The notes beneath the pieces were generated by a model that was not told where the DNA came from, ran no database searches, and saw only the letters and a program-made list of their open reading frames with translations. The position numbers and the translations under genes are program-made. A DNA stretch of 64,000 nucleotides, from contig JADFXU010000005.1 in the NCBI GenBank assembly GCA_015233365.1, forward strand, positions 578 to 64,577, given 5' to 3'. Below, one piece after another: positions 50,678 through 58,330 of the stretch (within the stretch, counting starts at the first letter, position 1; the number at the start of each line of letters is the position of its first letter). The stretch comes from Nitrospirota bacterium (GTDB lineage: Bacteria; Nitrospirota; Thermodesulfovibrionia; Thermodesulfovibrionales; Dissulfurispiraceae).

Positions 50678-52078
50678 TTACGCGGCCTGGACCGCACTCA
50701 TGCCGGACATGCTGGTGATCACCGCTTCGGCTGTATTGAACCCGGACTCTATAGCGTGGTCCATATTGTAATATCTGAACATGCCGACTCTTCCGGCAAT
50801 GTGAAGGTTCCTGAAGGCGCTCAGATAATCGCAAAGAAGTTTGCACTGTTCCGCATAGCCGATTTCAAATAGCGGGTATGCCTTTTTCGCACGCACAACA
50901 ACACTGCCCGACACCTCGCTTTTTTTGACAAACCCGAGCTGATCGAGCCCCCGGACCGTCATTTCTGCAAGGTGTTCATCGGAGGCATTCCAGAAGCGGT
51001 CTCCCTCGAAACTGAAGTATTCAGTCACAAGCAGGGTATTTCCGTCCGGGGCCATTTTACGGCTCCAGTTCGTGGGTTCATGAATCCTGCCGAAGGGTAT
51101 TTTCTTCTCCGGGACATAAATCCACGTCTGATCGGTGACCTGCTTCTTATGCACCATGACTGCAACAACGACAAGGTCCCGGAACATGAGTTTTGAGGCC
51201 GCTTCCCTGACGTGAGAGGGAGCCGGAGGGTCCAGCAGCCGCACCAACGTTGTGATCGGGATACTCGATATGAACGCGTCCCCCGATGCCCGACATGCGC
51301 TGGAGCCGCAACCGGCTTCGACACTTTCTATCATGCAGCCGGAATGGTTTATCCTTGTGATGGGGGATCCGGTATGCACAATGTTGTCCTGTCCTATTTC
51401 TTCCCTGAGCCTCTCGGCAATACGGCCTATGCCCAGAGCAGGGTAAGTAAACTTGTCCACAAGAGAAGGGATATCCTTTCCGCTGAATTTAAAAAAGGCG
51501 TTCTTTACCGCCCTGGCGAGTGAAAGCCCCCTGATACGCTGTGCCACCCAGTCAACACTTATCCGGCTGCAATCGATACCCCACACTTTTTCACTGTATT
51601 CTTTAAAATATATGTCGAACATGGCACGGCCGAAATTGCCCACCACCCAGTCCTCCAGGGAAAGCTGGGGCCGGACTTTAGCCAGACCACGGATTTTTTC
51701 CGCTATATAGTCTTCGACTATTCTTACCGTGGTCGGGACACCCATTCCCAATATGGCATTGGCAGGTCTTAATGGGTAATCGAAATACTTGTTGCGCAGA
51801 TAGATTGTGCTTTTTCGGGGGACGGAAATCAATTCCCCTTCCATCAGGTTGTTCAGGAAGCTGTTGATCCGCTGATTTTTTGTAAAAAAACGGTGACCGC
51901 CGAGATCGAAACGGAACCCGTTGCTCTCAATCGTTTTTGAGAGACCACCCACAGAGGCGTCATACTCAAAGAGTTCCACGTCGGTCCCTGCTTTAGCGAG
52001 GGCGTATCCTGCGGCAAGGCCGGTAAGACCACCACCCAGAATAACAGTGGTAAATTCGTTGTTATATGGCTTCAACAT
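50678..52078 (-). CDS. FAD-dependent oxidoreductase, protoporphyrinogen-oxidase/amine-oxidase-like
   Basis: 466 aa. ILGGGLTGLAAGYALAKAGTDVELFE is the FAD-binding GxGxxG with the following Glu. DLGGHRFFTKNQRINSF, KEYSEKVWGIDCSRISVDWVAQRI and the C-terminal HIAGRVGMFRYYNMDHAIESGFNTAE match the NAD(P)/FAD branch annotated near UDP-galactopyranose mutases and used in polysaccharide or glycolipid clusters. Substrate unknown. It is 43 bp before the radical SAM gene, and the two are likely cotranscribed; a common pathway, perhaps of a lipid or glycan, is an inference. Confidence 0.83.
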   Translation of the reverse strand: MLKPYNNEFTTVILGGGLTGLAAGYALAKAGTDVELFEYDASVGGLSKTIESNGFRFDLGGHRFFTKNQRINSFLNNLMEGELISVPRKSTIYLRNKYFDYPLRPANAILGMGVPTTVRIVEDYIAEKIRGLAKVRPQLSLEDWVVGNFGRAMFDIYFKEYSEKVWGIDCSRISVDWVAQRIRGLSLARAVKNAFFKFSGKDIPSLVDKFTYPALGIGRIAERLREEIGQDNIVHTGSPITRINHSGCMIESVEAGCGSSACRASGDAFISSIPITTLVRLLDPPAPSHVREAASKLMFRDLVVVAVMVHKKQVTDQTWIYVPEKKIPFGRIHEPTNWSRKMAPDGNTLLVTEYFSFEGDRFWNASDEHLAEMTVRGLDQLGFVKKSEVSGSVVVRAKKAYPLFEIGYAEQCKLLCDYLSAFRNLHIAGRVGMFRYYNMDHAIESGFNTAEAVITSMSGMSAVQAA

Positions 52079-52445
52079 TCAAGAATCAGGACCTGTAAAA
52101 TATACCTTTTATCTGTATAGTGTACCTCTAATGATGAACAATTTTCCATATTTACTCTTCTGCTTTATCTCCGACAAAGGCAATTTTCAATAACCCTCAG
52201 TGACTAACTTCCTATAACTAAAAGAGGCGGCCTGTTCCAGTTGTGTTAGGGGTACACTCGCACCCTCAAACTGGCCATGCTTTAAAATAGTTCAGTTTGA
52301 TGATTAAAGCGCCCGCGGGCGTGATCATATGACTCTGCTCGAAAAGAAAAGTTGACAAAAGGAACGTTGTCAAAATAGTCAGAACTATAGTTGCATTTAG
52401 AAACATGCCGTTACTTGTTGTATCTGTTTTTATTTAACATATAAA

Positions 52446-52544
52446 ACAAATAGTTATACTATTATGATTCCTCTTGCTAATTGTCTTATAACAGTAATAT
52501 GTTTTACTTCTATTTTGAAAACAAACAAGACAAATAGTTATACT
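52446..52544 (+). promoter_or_regulatory. Direct repeat ACAAATAGTTATACT x2 upstream of a sigma-54-like promoter
   Basis: Fifteen identical bases occur at 52446-52460 and 52530-52544, 84 bp apart. The second copy ends one base before the -24 element. Possible activator sites or a duplicated binding element for the GGDEF operon. Confidence 0.6.
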
Positions 52545-52545
52545 C

Positions 52546-52561
52546 TGGCACAGAAAATGCT
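52546..52561 (+). promoter_or_regulatory. Sigma-54-type (-24/-12) promoter
   Basis: TGGCACAGAAAATGCT keeps the invariant GG and GC with the right 10-base gap, matching TGGCAC-N5-TTGC apart from one T to A. It lies 30 bp before the first gene of the receiver-like/GGDEF pair. No sigma-54 activator gene is in the window. Confidence 0.6.
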
Positions 52562-52590
52562 AAAATGAGAAAGCAAACAACGGGAGGAAT

Positions 52591-52968
52591 ATGCACAGAG
52601 AGATGAAGGAAGTCGTCATCGTATCAAGGGGGTCATTTGTGAGCAGCACATTTATCCGGCGATTTCCGAACTGCGATATTAATATAATCCCTCATTACCG
52701 GCTGCAGAGAAACGCATATGAAGACAAATACAATCTGATAGTGCCGTATGTCTCATCCGAAGAAATTCCTGCAATACAAGAACCGCTGAAAATGATGTGC
52801 CAAAAACTCATGCCCCCCATTGTTGCGGTCACGGACTCTTTTGTAGGAGTATCAAAGGAGCTGGCCGAATTGGGGCTATTCACTATTTTCGTCAAGCCTG
52901 TTGACGCAGAAACGATTGTCTCGCTTGCGGGAGCCTATTGCGAAAACGGAACGATAAGATATGCTTAG
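52591..52968 (+). CDS. Small receiver-like protein, degenerate
   Basis: 125 aa, cytoplasmic. KEVVIVSRGSFVSSTFIRRF starts like a receiver strand-helix, and FTIFVKPVDAETIVSLAGAYC ends like the last receiver strand with its conserved Lys-Pro. The phospho-acceptor Asp is missing: the third-strand region reads KYNLIVPYVSSEE. It may be a phosphorylation-independent receiver or a sensor of another kind. GGGAGG precedes the ATG. It overlaps the CBS-PAS-GGDEF gene by eight bases, so the two probably form one signalling unit. Confidence 0.65.
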   Translation: MHREMKEVVIVSRGSFVSSTFIRRFPNCDINIIPHYRLQRNAYEDKYNLIVPYVSSEEIPAIQEPLKMMCQKLMPPIVAVTDSFVGVSKELAELGLFTIFVKPVDAETIVSLAGAYCENGTIRYA

Positions 52969-54700
52969 AAAACGAATTAGTGAACTTATGAACGTGAGAA
53001 TTATAGAGGTGCCTATTAATTCTAAAGTATTGGTTGCGATTGAAATGATGAGAGACAATAAAACAAGTTGTATCTTGGTTCTCAAAGACAAAAAACCTCT
53101 CGGTATTTTTACGGAACGAAACATTGTTCAAAATGCAATTGCCAATCGTGACTTTATTCATCTCACCGTAGGCGAACTGATGCGTCATCCTGTTTTAACC
53201 GCTAAGTCTGATATGTATGTATTCGAGGCTTTTCATGTTCTTCTTGCAAATAATATTCGCCATCTTGTGATAGTGGATGAGCATCAGCATGTTATTGGAA
53301 CCCTAAGTCAATCGGACATAATTGAACAGATAGGCAATCAATATCTATTCGGAATGGAAAAAATATCCCAGATGGCAAGCAGTGTTATTTTGACCATGCA
53401 AAAAGAAAGAAGCGTGTTAGAAGCCCTTACAGCGATGGACGAATATTCACTCAGCGCAATACTTGTCACAGAAAAAGAAACTCCTCTTGGGATCCTAACC
53501 GAGCGCGATGCAGCCGCTATAGTCATTGGAGGCGGTGATATAGAACAAATTAAAGTTTCGGAAGTGATGAGCAGTCCCGTGAAAACTCTCGATTCAGAAG
53601 TACCGGTTTATGAAGCCGCAAGAGTAATGAAAAAAAACAACATGCGTCGGGTGGGTATTGTAGATAAGAGTGGGAAAATAATCGGCTTACTCTCACAGTC
53701 CGACATCATCAAGGGGCTTGAAATGAAATATATCGAGCTTCTGAATGATAACCTCAAGGCAAAGGAACTTGAGCTTAAAGAAGCCTCAAAGGATTTGCAC
53801 GAAAAAACTGTTTACCTTGACGGCATTTTGCATTCAGCACTGGATATGGGCATTATTGCAGTTGATATTAACTTTAATGTTGTCTACTTCAATCCAGCCG
53901 CTGAAGAGCTTCTGGGGCAGAAAGCACAGGAGGTTATCGGCTCTGATGCAAGGAAGTTCCGCATCAAAGAGGAAAAAGAGCTTTTCCGGTTCGACAGAAT
54001 ATTAAAAGAGGACCCAAAACCCTCCAGTTATGTCTTTTCATTTGAGAGGGAATTGCAAGGCGAAATACGCCTCATCGAATCAAGGGTGTGTGGAATTTGG
54101 GATCAGAACAAAACCCATGTCGGTTATGTTCTGACTTTACTGGATATTACTGAGCGGAAAAAGGCTGAAGATACTATACGTTATATGGCTTACCACGATA
54201 ATTTAACCGGGCTCGCAAATAGATCATTTTTTGATGAGCTGATTGATCGGGAGATTATTCGTGCGGGGCGTAATAGGTCTTCACTGGCAATAATGATAAT
54301 CGATTTAGATCGCTTCAAAAATGTCAACGATACACTTGGACATCATGTCGGCGATCTTCTTCTCAAAGCCGTATCAGATCGTATGTTCCGTGTATTCAGA
54401 AGGTCCGATGTTTTGGCCAGAGTCGGGGGAGATGAATTCTACGCAATACTGCCCGATATCGGTGAACGTGAAAACACAGTCATGATTGCAGAAAAAATAA
54501 TCCATGTCTTAGAATCTCCCTTTAAGTTAGAAGGAACAGACATTATGATAACAGTCAGTATCGGCATTTCTCTTTTCCAGGTTGATGGCTTGGATGCCAA
54601 AACACTTATGAGAGTTGCAGATCATGCTATGTATAAGGCTAAAGAACTAAATCGTGAAAACTTCCGGTCAAACGTCTGTTCCGGATATTGCATTCCTTGA
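52961..54700 (+). CDS. Diguanylate cyclase with four CBS domains and a PAS domain
   Basis: 579 aa. Two tandem CBS pairs (about 1-260): ELMNVRIIEVPINSKVLVAIEMM, ELMRHPVLTAKSD, QMASSVILTMQKERSVLEAL and EVMSSPVKTLDSEVPVYEAARVM. A coiled coil leads to PAS (about 290-410, MGIIAVDINFNVVYFNPAAEELLG), then GGDEF. The active-site GGDEF is intact near 489-493 and an RxxD inhibitory site (RRSD) sits five residues before it, so it should make c-di-GMP with product inhibition. CBS pairs usually bind adenosine nucleotides, so the enzyme may link energy charge to c-di-GMP. No EAL domain. Confidence 0.93.
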   Translation: MLRKRISELMNVRIIEVPINSKVLVAIEMMRDNKTSCILVLKDKKPLGIFTERNIVQNAIANRDFIHLTVGELMRHPVLTAKSDMYVFEAFHVLLANNIRHLVIVDEHQHVIGTLSQSDIIEQIGNQYLFGMEKISQMASSVILTMQKERSVLEALTAMDEYSLSAILVTEKETPLGILTERDAAAIVIGGGDIEQIKVSEVMSSPVKTLDSEVPVYEAARVMKKNNMRRVGIVDKSGKIIGLLSQSDIIKGLEMKYIELLNDNLKAKELELKEASKDLHEKTVYLDGILHSALDMGIIAVDINFNVVYFNPAAEELLGQKAQEVIGSDARKFRIKEEKELFRFDRILKEDPKPSSYVFSFERELQGEIRLIESRVCGIWDQNKTHVGYVLTLLDITERKKAEDTIRYMAYHDNLTGLANRSFFDELIDREIIRAGRNRSSLAIMIIDLDRFKNVNDTLGHHVGDLLLKAVSDRMFRVFRRSDVLARVGGDEFYAILPDIGERENTVMIAEKIIHVLESPFKLEGTDIMITVSIGISLFQVDGLDAKTLMRVADHAMYKAKELNRENFRSNVCSGYCIP

Positions 54701-54732
54701 ACCATTAAGTGAGAGTTGCAGATCATGCTATG
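54609..54732 (+). repeat. 23-bp direct repeat spanning the end of the GGDEF gene
   Basis: A 23-bp word from the coding sequence (encodes RVADHAMY) at 54609-54631 recurs exactly at 54710-54732, 10 bp after the stop. The copies are 101 bp apart. It looks like the trace of a slippage or recombination event at the gene's 3' end. Confidence 0.85.
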
Positions 54733-55070
54733 AGTGAGTGTCTGGAGTCAGACTTGATTATTGACTTTTCCCACCTAGGCTAAACAGTTTCATCCTTTTT
54801 CTTTTACAATAATTGCGGATTGTACTCTGCAGAATTCTCAGTATCATCGTTCGTGTTAATTCCTGTCAAGTCGCGCCGGAATTATCGAATGTTTCTTTAA
54901 GTCCGGGACGTGGGCGTCTTCCGGCTTGAAAAACCAGCCGTGTCGCCAGAAAAAAATCTAAGTTATTGTTTATAATAGATGGGAAATCGCAGCTTATGCG
55001 CAAACCTATAGCTGTTGTTTCTTCTTAATGCCACACGCAAAAATTAGGATAAAAAGTAGAGGAGAATAAA
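54733..55070. other. Intergenic region, 338 bp
   Basis: After the 23-bp repeat copy there is no ORF with an RBS. A TATAAT-like word (TTTATAATAG) near 54969 could be the -10 for the next gene. No terminator hairpin is evident for the cyclase gene. Nothing else is seen. Confidence 0.45.
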
Positions 55071-55367
55071 ATGCCGATTTTAAAGAACGAGATTAAGTAT
55101 ATTGACATTCCTGCCGTTACCGAGAAGTTTGCGGACTCAGTAGGTTCTATTTTCTTTGACGGACAGAGCTCTCGGATCGAACTCTGCGTCACCCGCATGG
55201 TCCCGACCACTGGGGCGGAGGCGACAGCGCAAAGATACCCGGCATGTAGGCTAGCCCTTACTCCGGCGGCAACCATCGAATTGTTCAACAACCTTCAGAA
55301 TTTGATTAACGCGATGCACCAGCAGGGCATGATCACGAAAGGCGAGCCTCCGGCCGAAGCAAAATGA
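55071..55367 (+). CDS. Small conserved-looking protein, possibly DUF3467-like
   Basis: 98 aa, cytoplasmic. FADSVGSIFFDGQSSRIELCVTRM and YPACRLALTPAATIELFNNLQNLINAMHQQG give a beta-beta-alpha pattern like DUF3467 proteins, in which a strand pair is followed by a helix carrying regular hydrophobics. The Ala/Thr-rich middle (PTTGAEATAQ) is variable. AGGAG precedes the ATG. No operon partner: upstream is an intergenic gap, downstream a REP-like element. Family assignment is tentative. Confidence 0.55.
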   Translation: MPILKNEIKYIDIPAVTEKFADSVGSIFFDGQSSRIELCVTRMVPTTGAEATAQRYPACRLALTPAATIELFNNLQNLINAMHQQGMITKGEPPAEAK

Positions 55368-55407
55368 CCTCCCCACCAGGCGGTAGCTCCAGTCGGCACG
55401 GGAATTC

Positions 55408-55464
55408 CGGGGACACATTACTTATCTTCCCTTTCCCTGTTAAGAATTAAATATTGTGTCCCCG
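55408..55464. repeat. REP-like palindrome with GGGGACACA arms
   Basis: CGGGGACACA at 55408-55417 and TGTGTCCCCG at 55455-55464 are perfect complements around a 37-bp AT-rich loop. From memory this GGGGACACA/TGTGTCCCC pair is a common REP-type element moved by REP-associated (IS200-like) transposases in Desulfobacterota and relatives. No such transposase is in the window. Confidence 0.8.
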
Positions 55465-55476
55465 TAATTACCTGTT

Positions 55477-57105
55477 CTACCTTGCCCCCCGGACCGCTTC
55501 ATAGAGTAGTTTCCTGTTCGACAAGGCTTTTTCATATTTCGGATCAAGCTCGATAGCCTTGTTGTAATCGGCAAGGGCCGCGTCATAGTTCTTCAGGTTG
55601 TAGTAAAGAAACCCTCTGTTGTTATACGCAGCCGCGTAATTTGGATTCAGTTCGATGGCCTTGTTGTAGTCCCTCAGTGCCTGATCGTATTTCTTTTGAT
55701 TCTTGTAGACATTCCCTGCATCCATATAAGCAGCGGCGTAATTTGGATTCAGTTCGATAGTTTTCTTGTAGTCGGCAAGGGCCGCGTCATAGTTCTTCCG
55801 GTCGTAGTAAAGATTCCCTCTGTTGATATAAGCAGCAGCGTATTTAGGATCCAGTTCGATGGCCTTGTTGAAGTCGGCAAGCGCGGCGTCGAAATTTTTC
55901 TGCTGCGTATAAACCAATCCCCTGTTAAAATAGGCCTTTTCATATTTGGGATCAAGCTCAAGGGTCTTATTGTAGTGTGCCAGCGCCTCATTGTATTTCT
56001 TTTGATTGTAGTGAATATTCCCTGCGTCCATATACGCAGCAGCGTATTTAGGATTCAGTTCGATGGCCTTGTTATAGTCAACAAGAGCGGCGTCGAAATT
56101 TTTCTGCTCTGCATAAAGGATTCCCCTGTTGACATAGGCCTTTTCATATTTGGGATCAAGCTCAAGGGCCTTACTGTAGTCTGCCAGCGCCTCATCGTAT
56201 TTCTTTTGATTGTAGTAATAAAAAACCCCTCTGTTGTTGTAAGCTATGGCGTAATTTGGATTCAGTTCGATGGCCTTGTTGAAGTCGGCAAGCGCAGTAT
56301 CATTTTTATTTTGATAGGTATAAACGAGCCCCCTGCTTGTATAAGCTGCAACATATTTTGGATTCAGTTCGATGGCCTTATTGAAATCAGTAATCGCTTT
56401 TCCGAACTTCTTGAGCTCCAGATACGTTGAACCCCTGCTGACATAAGCCCTCGCATGCCGGGGTGCAAGTGTTATCGCCTGCGTGAATATTTCCAGTGCA
56501 TCATCATACTTCTTTTCTTTCCTCAGAAATATCCCTTTGTCTATCAGGTCATTTATCTTCAATTCATCTATGGCTTTATCGTATTCCGCTTGTTTTTTAG
56601 TGTCGGTTTTAGCGAGTCCCAGTTCCTTCCTAAGGCTCTCGATCTGCTTCATCGACTCGTCCGATTTCTTTCTCAAATCCTCAAGTTCCTGGCCCTTCTC
56701 CCTGTCCCCCCGAAGATACTGTATCGATTTAGCTACTTCGTCAGGGTCGGCGATCAGTTTTGCTTTCATGTAGTAGGTCTGTCCGTCCCATCTTTCCTGT
56801 AAAATCATAGTGACAACGGTCCCGGCAGTATAGGTTACAATTTGGTCTTTACTTAACTGGAAATCCTTGACCTCGGTCTCGCTGATTAAAAAGGTCCCAA
56901 GCTCTTCAAGGAGCAGCCTCTTGACCTGCTCCAGCGCTATGGCGCGGCTCGAAAGCTTACTGTCTGCCTCACTCGCCTGATATGTATACTCTTTATCAAA
57001 GGTCACCCTCGCTGCAAAGAGACTGGCAGGGATGAAAAGCGAGGCTGCTAAAATTACGGAGAGAATCGTTACCGGGGAAATACTGTTTCTCATTCCGTCA
57101 CTCAT
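55477..57105 (-). CDS. Secreted/periplasmic TPR-repeat protein
   Basis: 542 aa from ATG 57105; AGGAGG lies nine bases upstream and inside the ORF-track extension. Signal peptide ILSVILAASLFIPASLFAA. Residues 25-120 are a small folded domain (FDKEYTYQASEADSK, VTMILQERWDGQTYYMKAKL), then a coiled coil (ELEDLRKKSDESMKQIESLRKELG), then about ten 34-residue TPRs such as YDDALEIFTQAITLAP and AALADYNKAIELNP. Several repeats are nearly identical, and pairs recur with a 68-residue period, indicating recent internal duplication. TPRs bind partner proteins; the partner is unknown. Confidence 0.88.
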   Translation of the reverse strand: MSDGMRNSISPVTILSVILAASLFIPASLFAARVTFDKEYTYQASEADSKLSSRAIALEQVKRLLLEELGTFLISETEVKDFQLSKDQIVTYTAGTVVTMILQERWDGQTYYMKAKLIADPDEVAKSIQYLRGDREKGQELEDLRKKSDESMKQIESLRKELGLAKTDTKKQAEYDKAIDELKINDLIDKGIFLRKEKKYDDALEIFTQAITLAPRHARAYVSRGSTYLELKKFGKAITDFNKAIELNPKYVAAYTSRGLVYTYQNKNDTALADFNKAIELNPNYAIAYNNRGVFYYYNQKKYDEALADYSKALELDPKYEKAYVNRGILYAEQKNFDAALVDYNKAIELNPKYAAAYMDAGNIHYNQKKYNEALAHYNKTLELDPKYEKAYFNRGLVYTQQKNFDAALADFNKAIELDPKYAAAYINRGNLYYDRKNYDAALADYKKTIELNPNYAAAYMDAGNVYKNQKKYDQALRDYNKAIELNPNYAAAYNNRGFLYYNLKNYDAALADYNKAIELDPKYEKALSNRKLLYEAVRGAR

Positions 57106-57142
57106 ACGAAATTTCCTCCTCATTTACGAGTACCAACCCCCA

Positions 57143-57173
57143 AACAAAAAAGCCCGGAGGATTCTCCGGGCCT
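57143..57173 (-). terminator. Rho-independent terminator for the YeeE-type transporter gene
   Basis: On the minus strand GCCCGGAG and CTCCGGGC form an 8-bp stem around AATC, followed by TTTTTTG. It lies just after the transporter stop (57205) and before the TPR gene. Confidence 0.9.
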
Positions 57174-57204
57174 TGTCTTTGTCTACAAAACAACCTGTCT
57201 GCTG

Positions 57205-58287
57205 TCAGTCCTGCATAGGTTTGATAAATTTAAAATACACCATTGTCCAGTTCCCGAGGATCATGAAAATAATCGACGTCAGGCTGCCGAGAGAAAGTGT
57301 CGATGACCCTGTAAGCCCCTGTCCTATATTGCAGCCCCCTGCAACCGAAGCACTGAATCCCATCAGCAGGGCTCCGGCTATGACAGTAAGGAGTTCGCCT
57401 ACAGAGGGCACTTTCCAGGAAAATTCCTTTAAAATTTTAGCGCTTATATATGCCCCCAAAGGAACACCTATGAGAAAGAATTCACCCCATGTGGCTTTGA
57501 ACGGCCCGATATCAAACATGGGAAAGAAGCGCGATTTTGCGTCGCCCGTCAGTATTGTGAAGAATAGCTCTCCGGTAGGAGTAGTAAAGTTCATTCCGCG
57601 CGCAAAGCCGCCGCCCCAATGTTCCGAGGCCCAAAAGGTCAGGACCCCTGCCAGGCCCAGCAGCAATCCTGTAACCGACCAATAGAACCCCTTCTGTTTT
57701 CCCATGCGAAAAGGTTTATCTTTAAGGGTCAGGGAGAATAAGAACAGTGCAAAAATGATTATGACTGTCCATTTTACGGACATGCTGTCACCGAACAACT
57801 GCCACAAAGTAGTATTGGTATTTCCGTCAATTTCAAATTTTACGCTTCTTAAGGCCACATAGAGCGGATTCAGTATACCGTAATTGGTGGCGCCGATGCC
57901 GAGGAAGAAGAATATAACGCCGATCACAGCTGCAATCTGTCCCTCGCCGCCCTTATACACAATGCCGCTTCCGCATCCGCTCGCCAGCACCATACCCATT
58001 CCGAATAAATATCCGCCGATGATGTTAGCCAGCGGATAGAAGGTCTGGCTTTTCAACTGAATCAAGCCGATATCATTGAGAAGGTTAGAACCTACGACCA
58101 TGACAGCCAGGGCAATAAGAAAGCCGCGGAACAGCGTATAATCCTGGATAAATATGGTGTCCCTGAACGCAGAGTTCATGCAAAACCTGCCGCGTTGCAG
58201 AATAAGCCCCACAAAACCCCCGCATAACAACCCCGAAAGAATAAAGCCGAGAGTTACGCTTTGTGTTACAGTTTCTTCCATTGCCAT
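57205..58287 (-). CDS. YeeE/YedE-family (thiosulfate/sulfur-compound) transporter
   Basis: 360-aa inner-membrane protein with about nine helices. Three conserved Cys of the family are present: GRFCMNSAFRD near the N-terminus, LASGCGSGIVYKGGEG in the middle and VAGGCNIGQGLTG near the C-terminus. In structurally studied YeeE these Cys line the path and exchange thiosulfate by hydrogen bonds. It may import thiosulfate or a similar sulfur species. GGAGGAAG precedes ATG 58287. No TusA or sulfur-transferase gene is next to it. Its own terminator follows. A CHASE-domain kinase lies 43 bp upstream on the same strand side (60085 down). Confidence 0.9.
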   Translation of the reverse strand: MAMEETVTQSVTLGFILSGLLCGGFVGLILQRGRFCMNSAFRDTIFIQDYTLFRGFLIALAVMVVGSNLLNDIGLIQLKSQTFYPLANIIGGYLFGMGMVLASGCGSGIVYKGGEGQIAAVIGVIFFFLGIGATNYGILNPLYVALRSVKFEIDGNTNTTLWQLFGDSMSVKWTVIIIFALFLFSLTLKDKPFRMGKQKGFYWSVTGLLLGLAGVLTFWASEHWGGGFARGMNFTTPTGELFFTILTGDAKSRFFPMFDIGPFKATWGEFFLIGVPLGAYISAKILKEFSWKVPSVGELLTVIAGALLMGFSASVAGGCNIGQGLTGSSTLSLGSLTSIIFMILGNWTMVYFKFIKPMQD

Positions 58288-58330
58288 CTTCCTCCGAGCG
58301 CATTTTCCCCATAGTATAGAGATACGGCTT

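Larger units (their letters stand above)
52079..52590. other. Intergenic region, 512 bp, AT-rich
   Basis: Between the divergent FAD oxidoreductase and receiver-like genes. It holds the two 15-bp repeats and the sigma-54-like site near the right end. The left 350 bp have no ORF with an RBS and no structured RNA that I recognise; they may carry the FAD gene's promoter. Composition is clearly more AT-rich than the flanks. Confidence 0.5.

Noticed and set aside
55540-56450. Regular about 102-bp repeats resembling an array
   Set aside because: They are in-frame TPR codons of one protein with no spacers; not a CRISPR or satellite.
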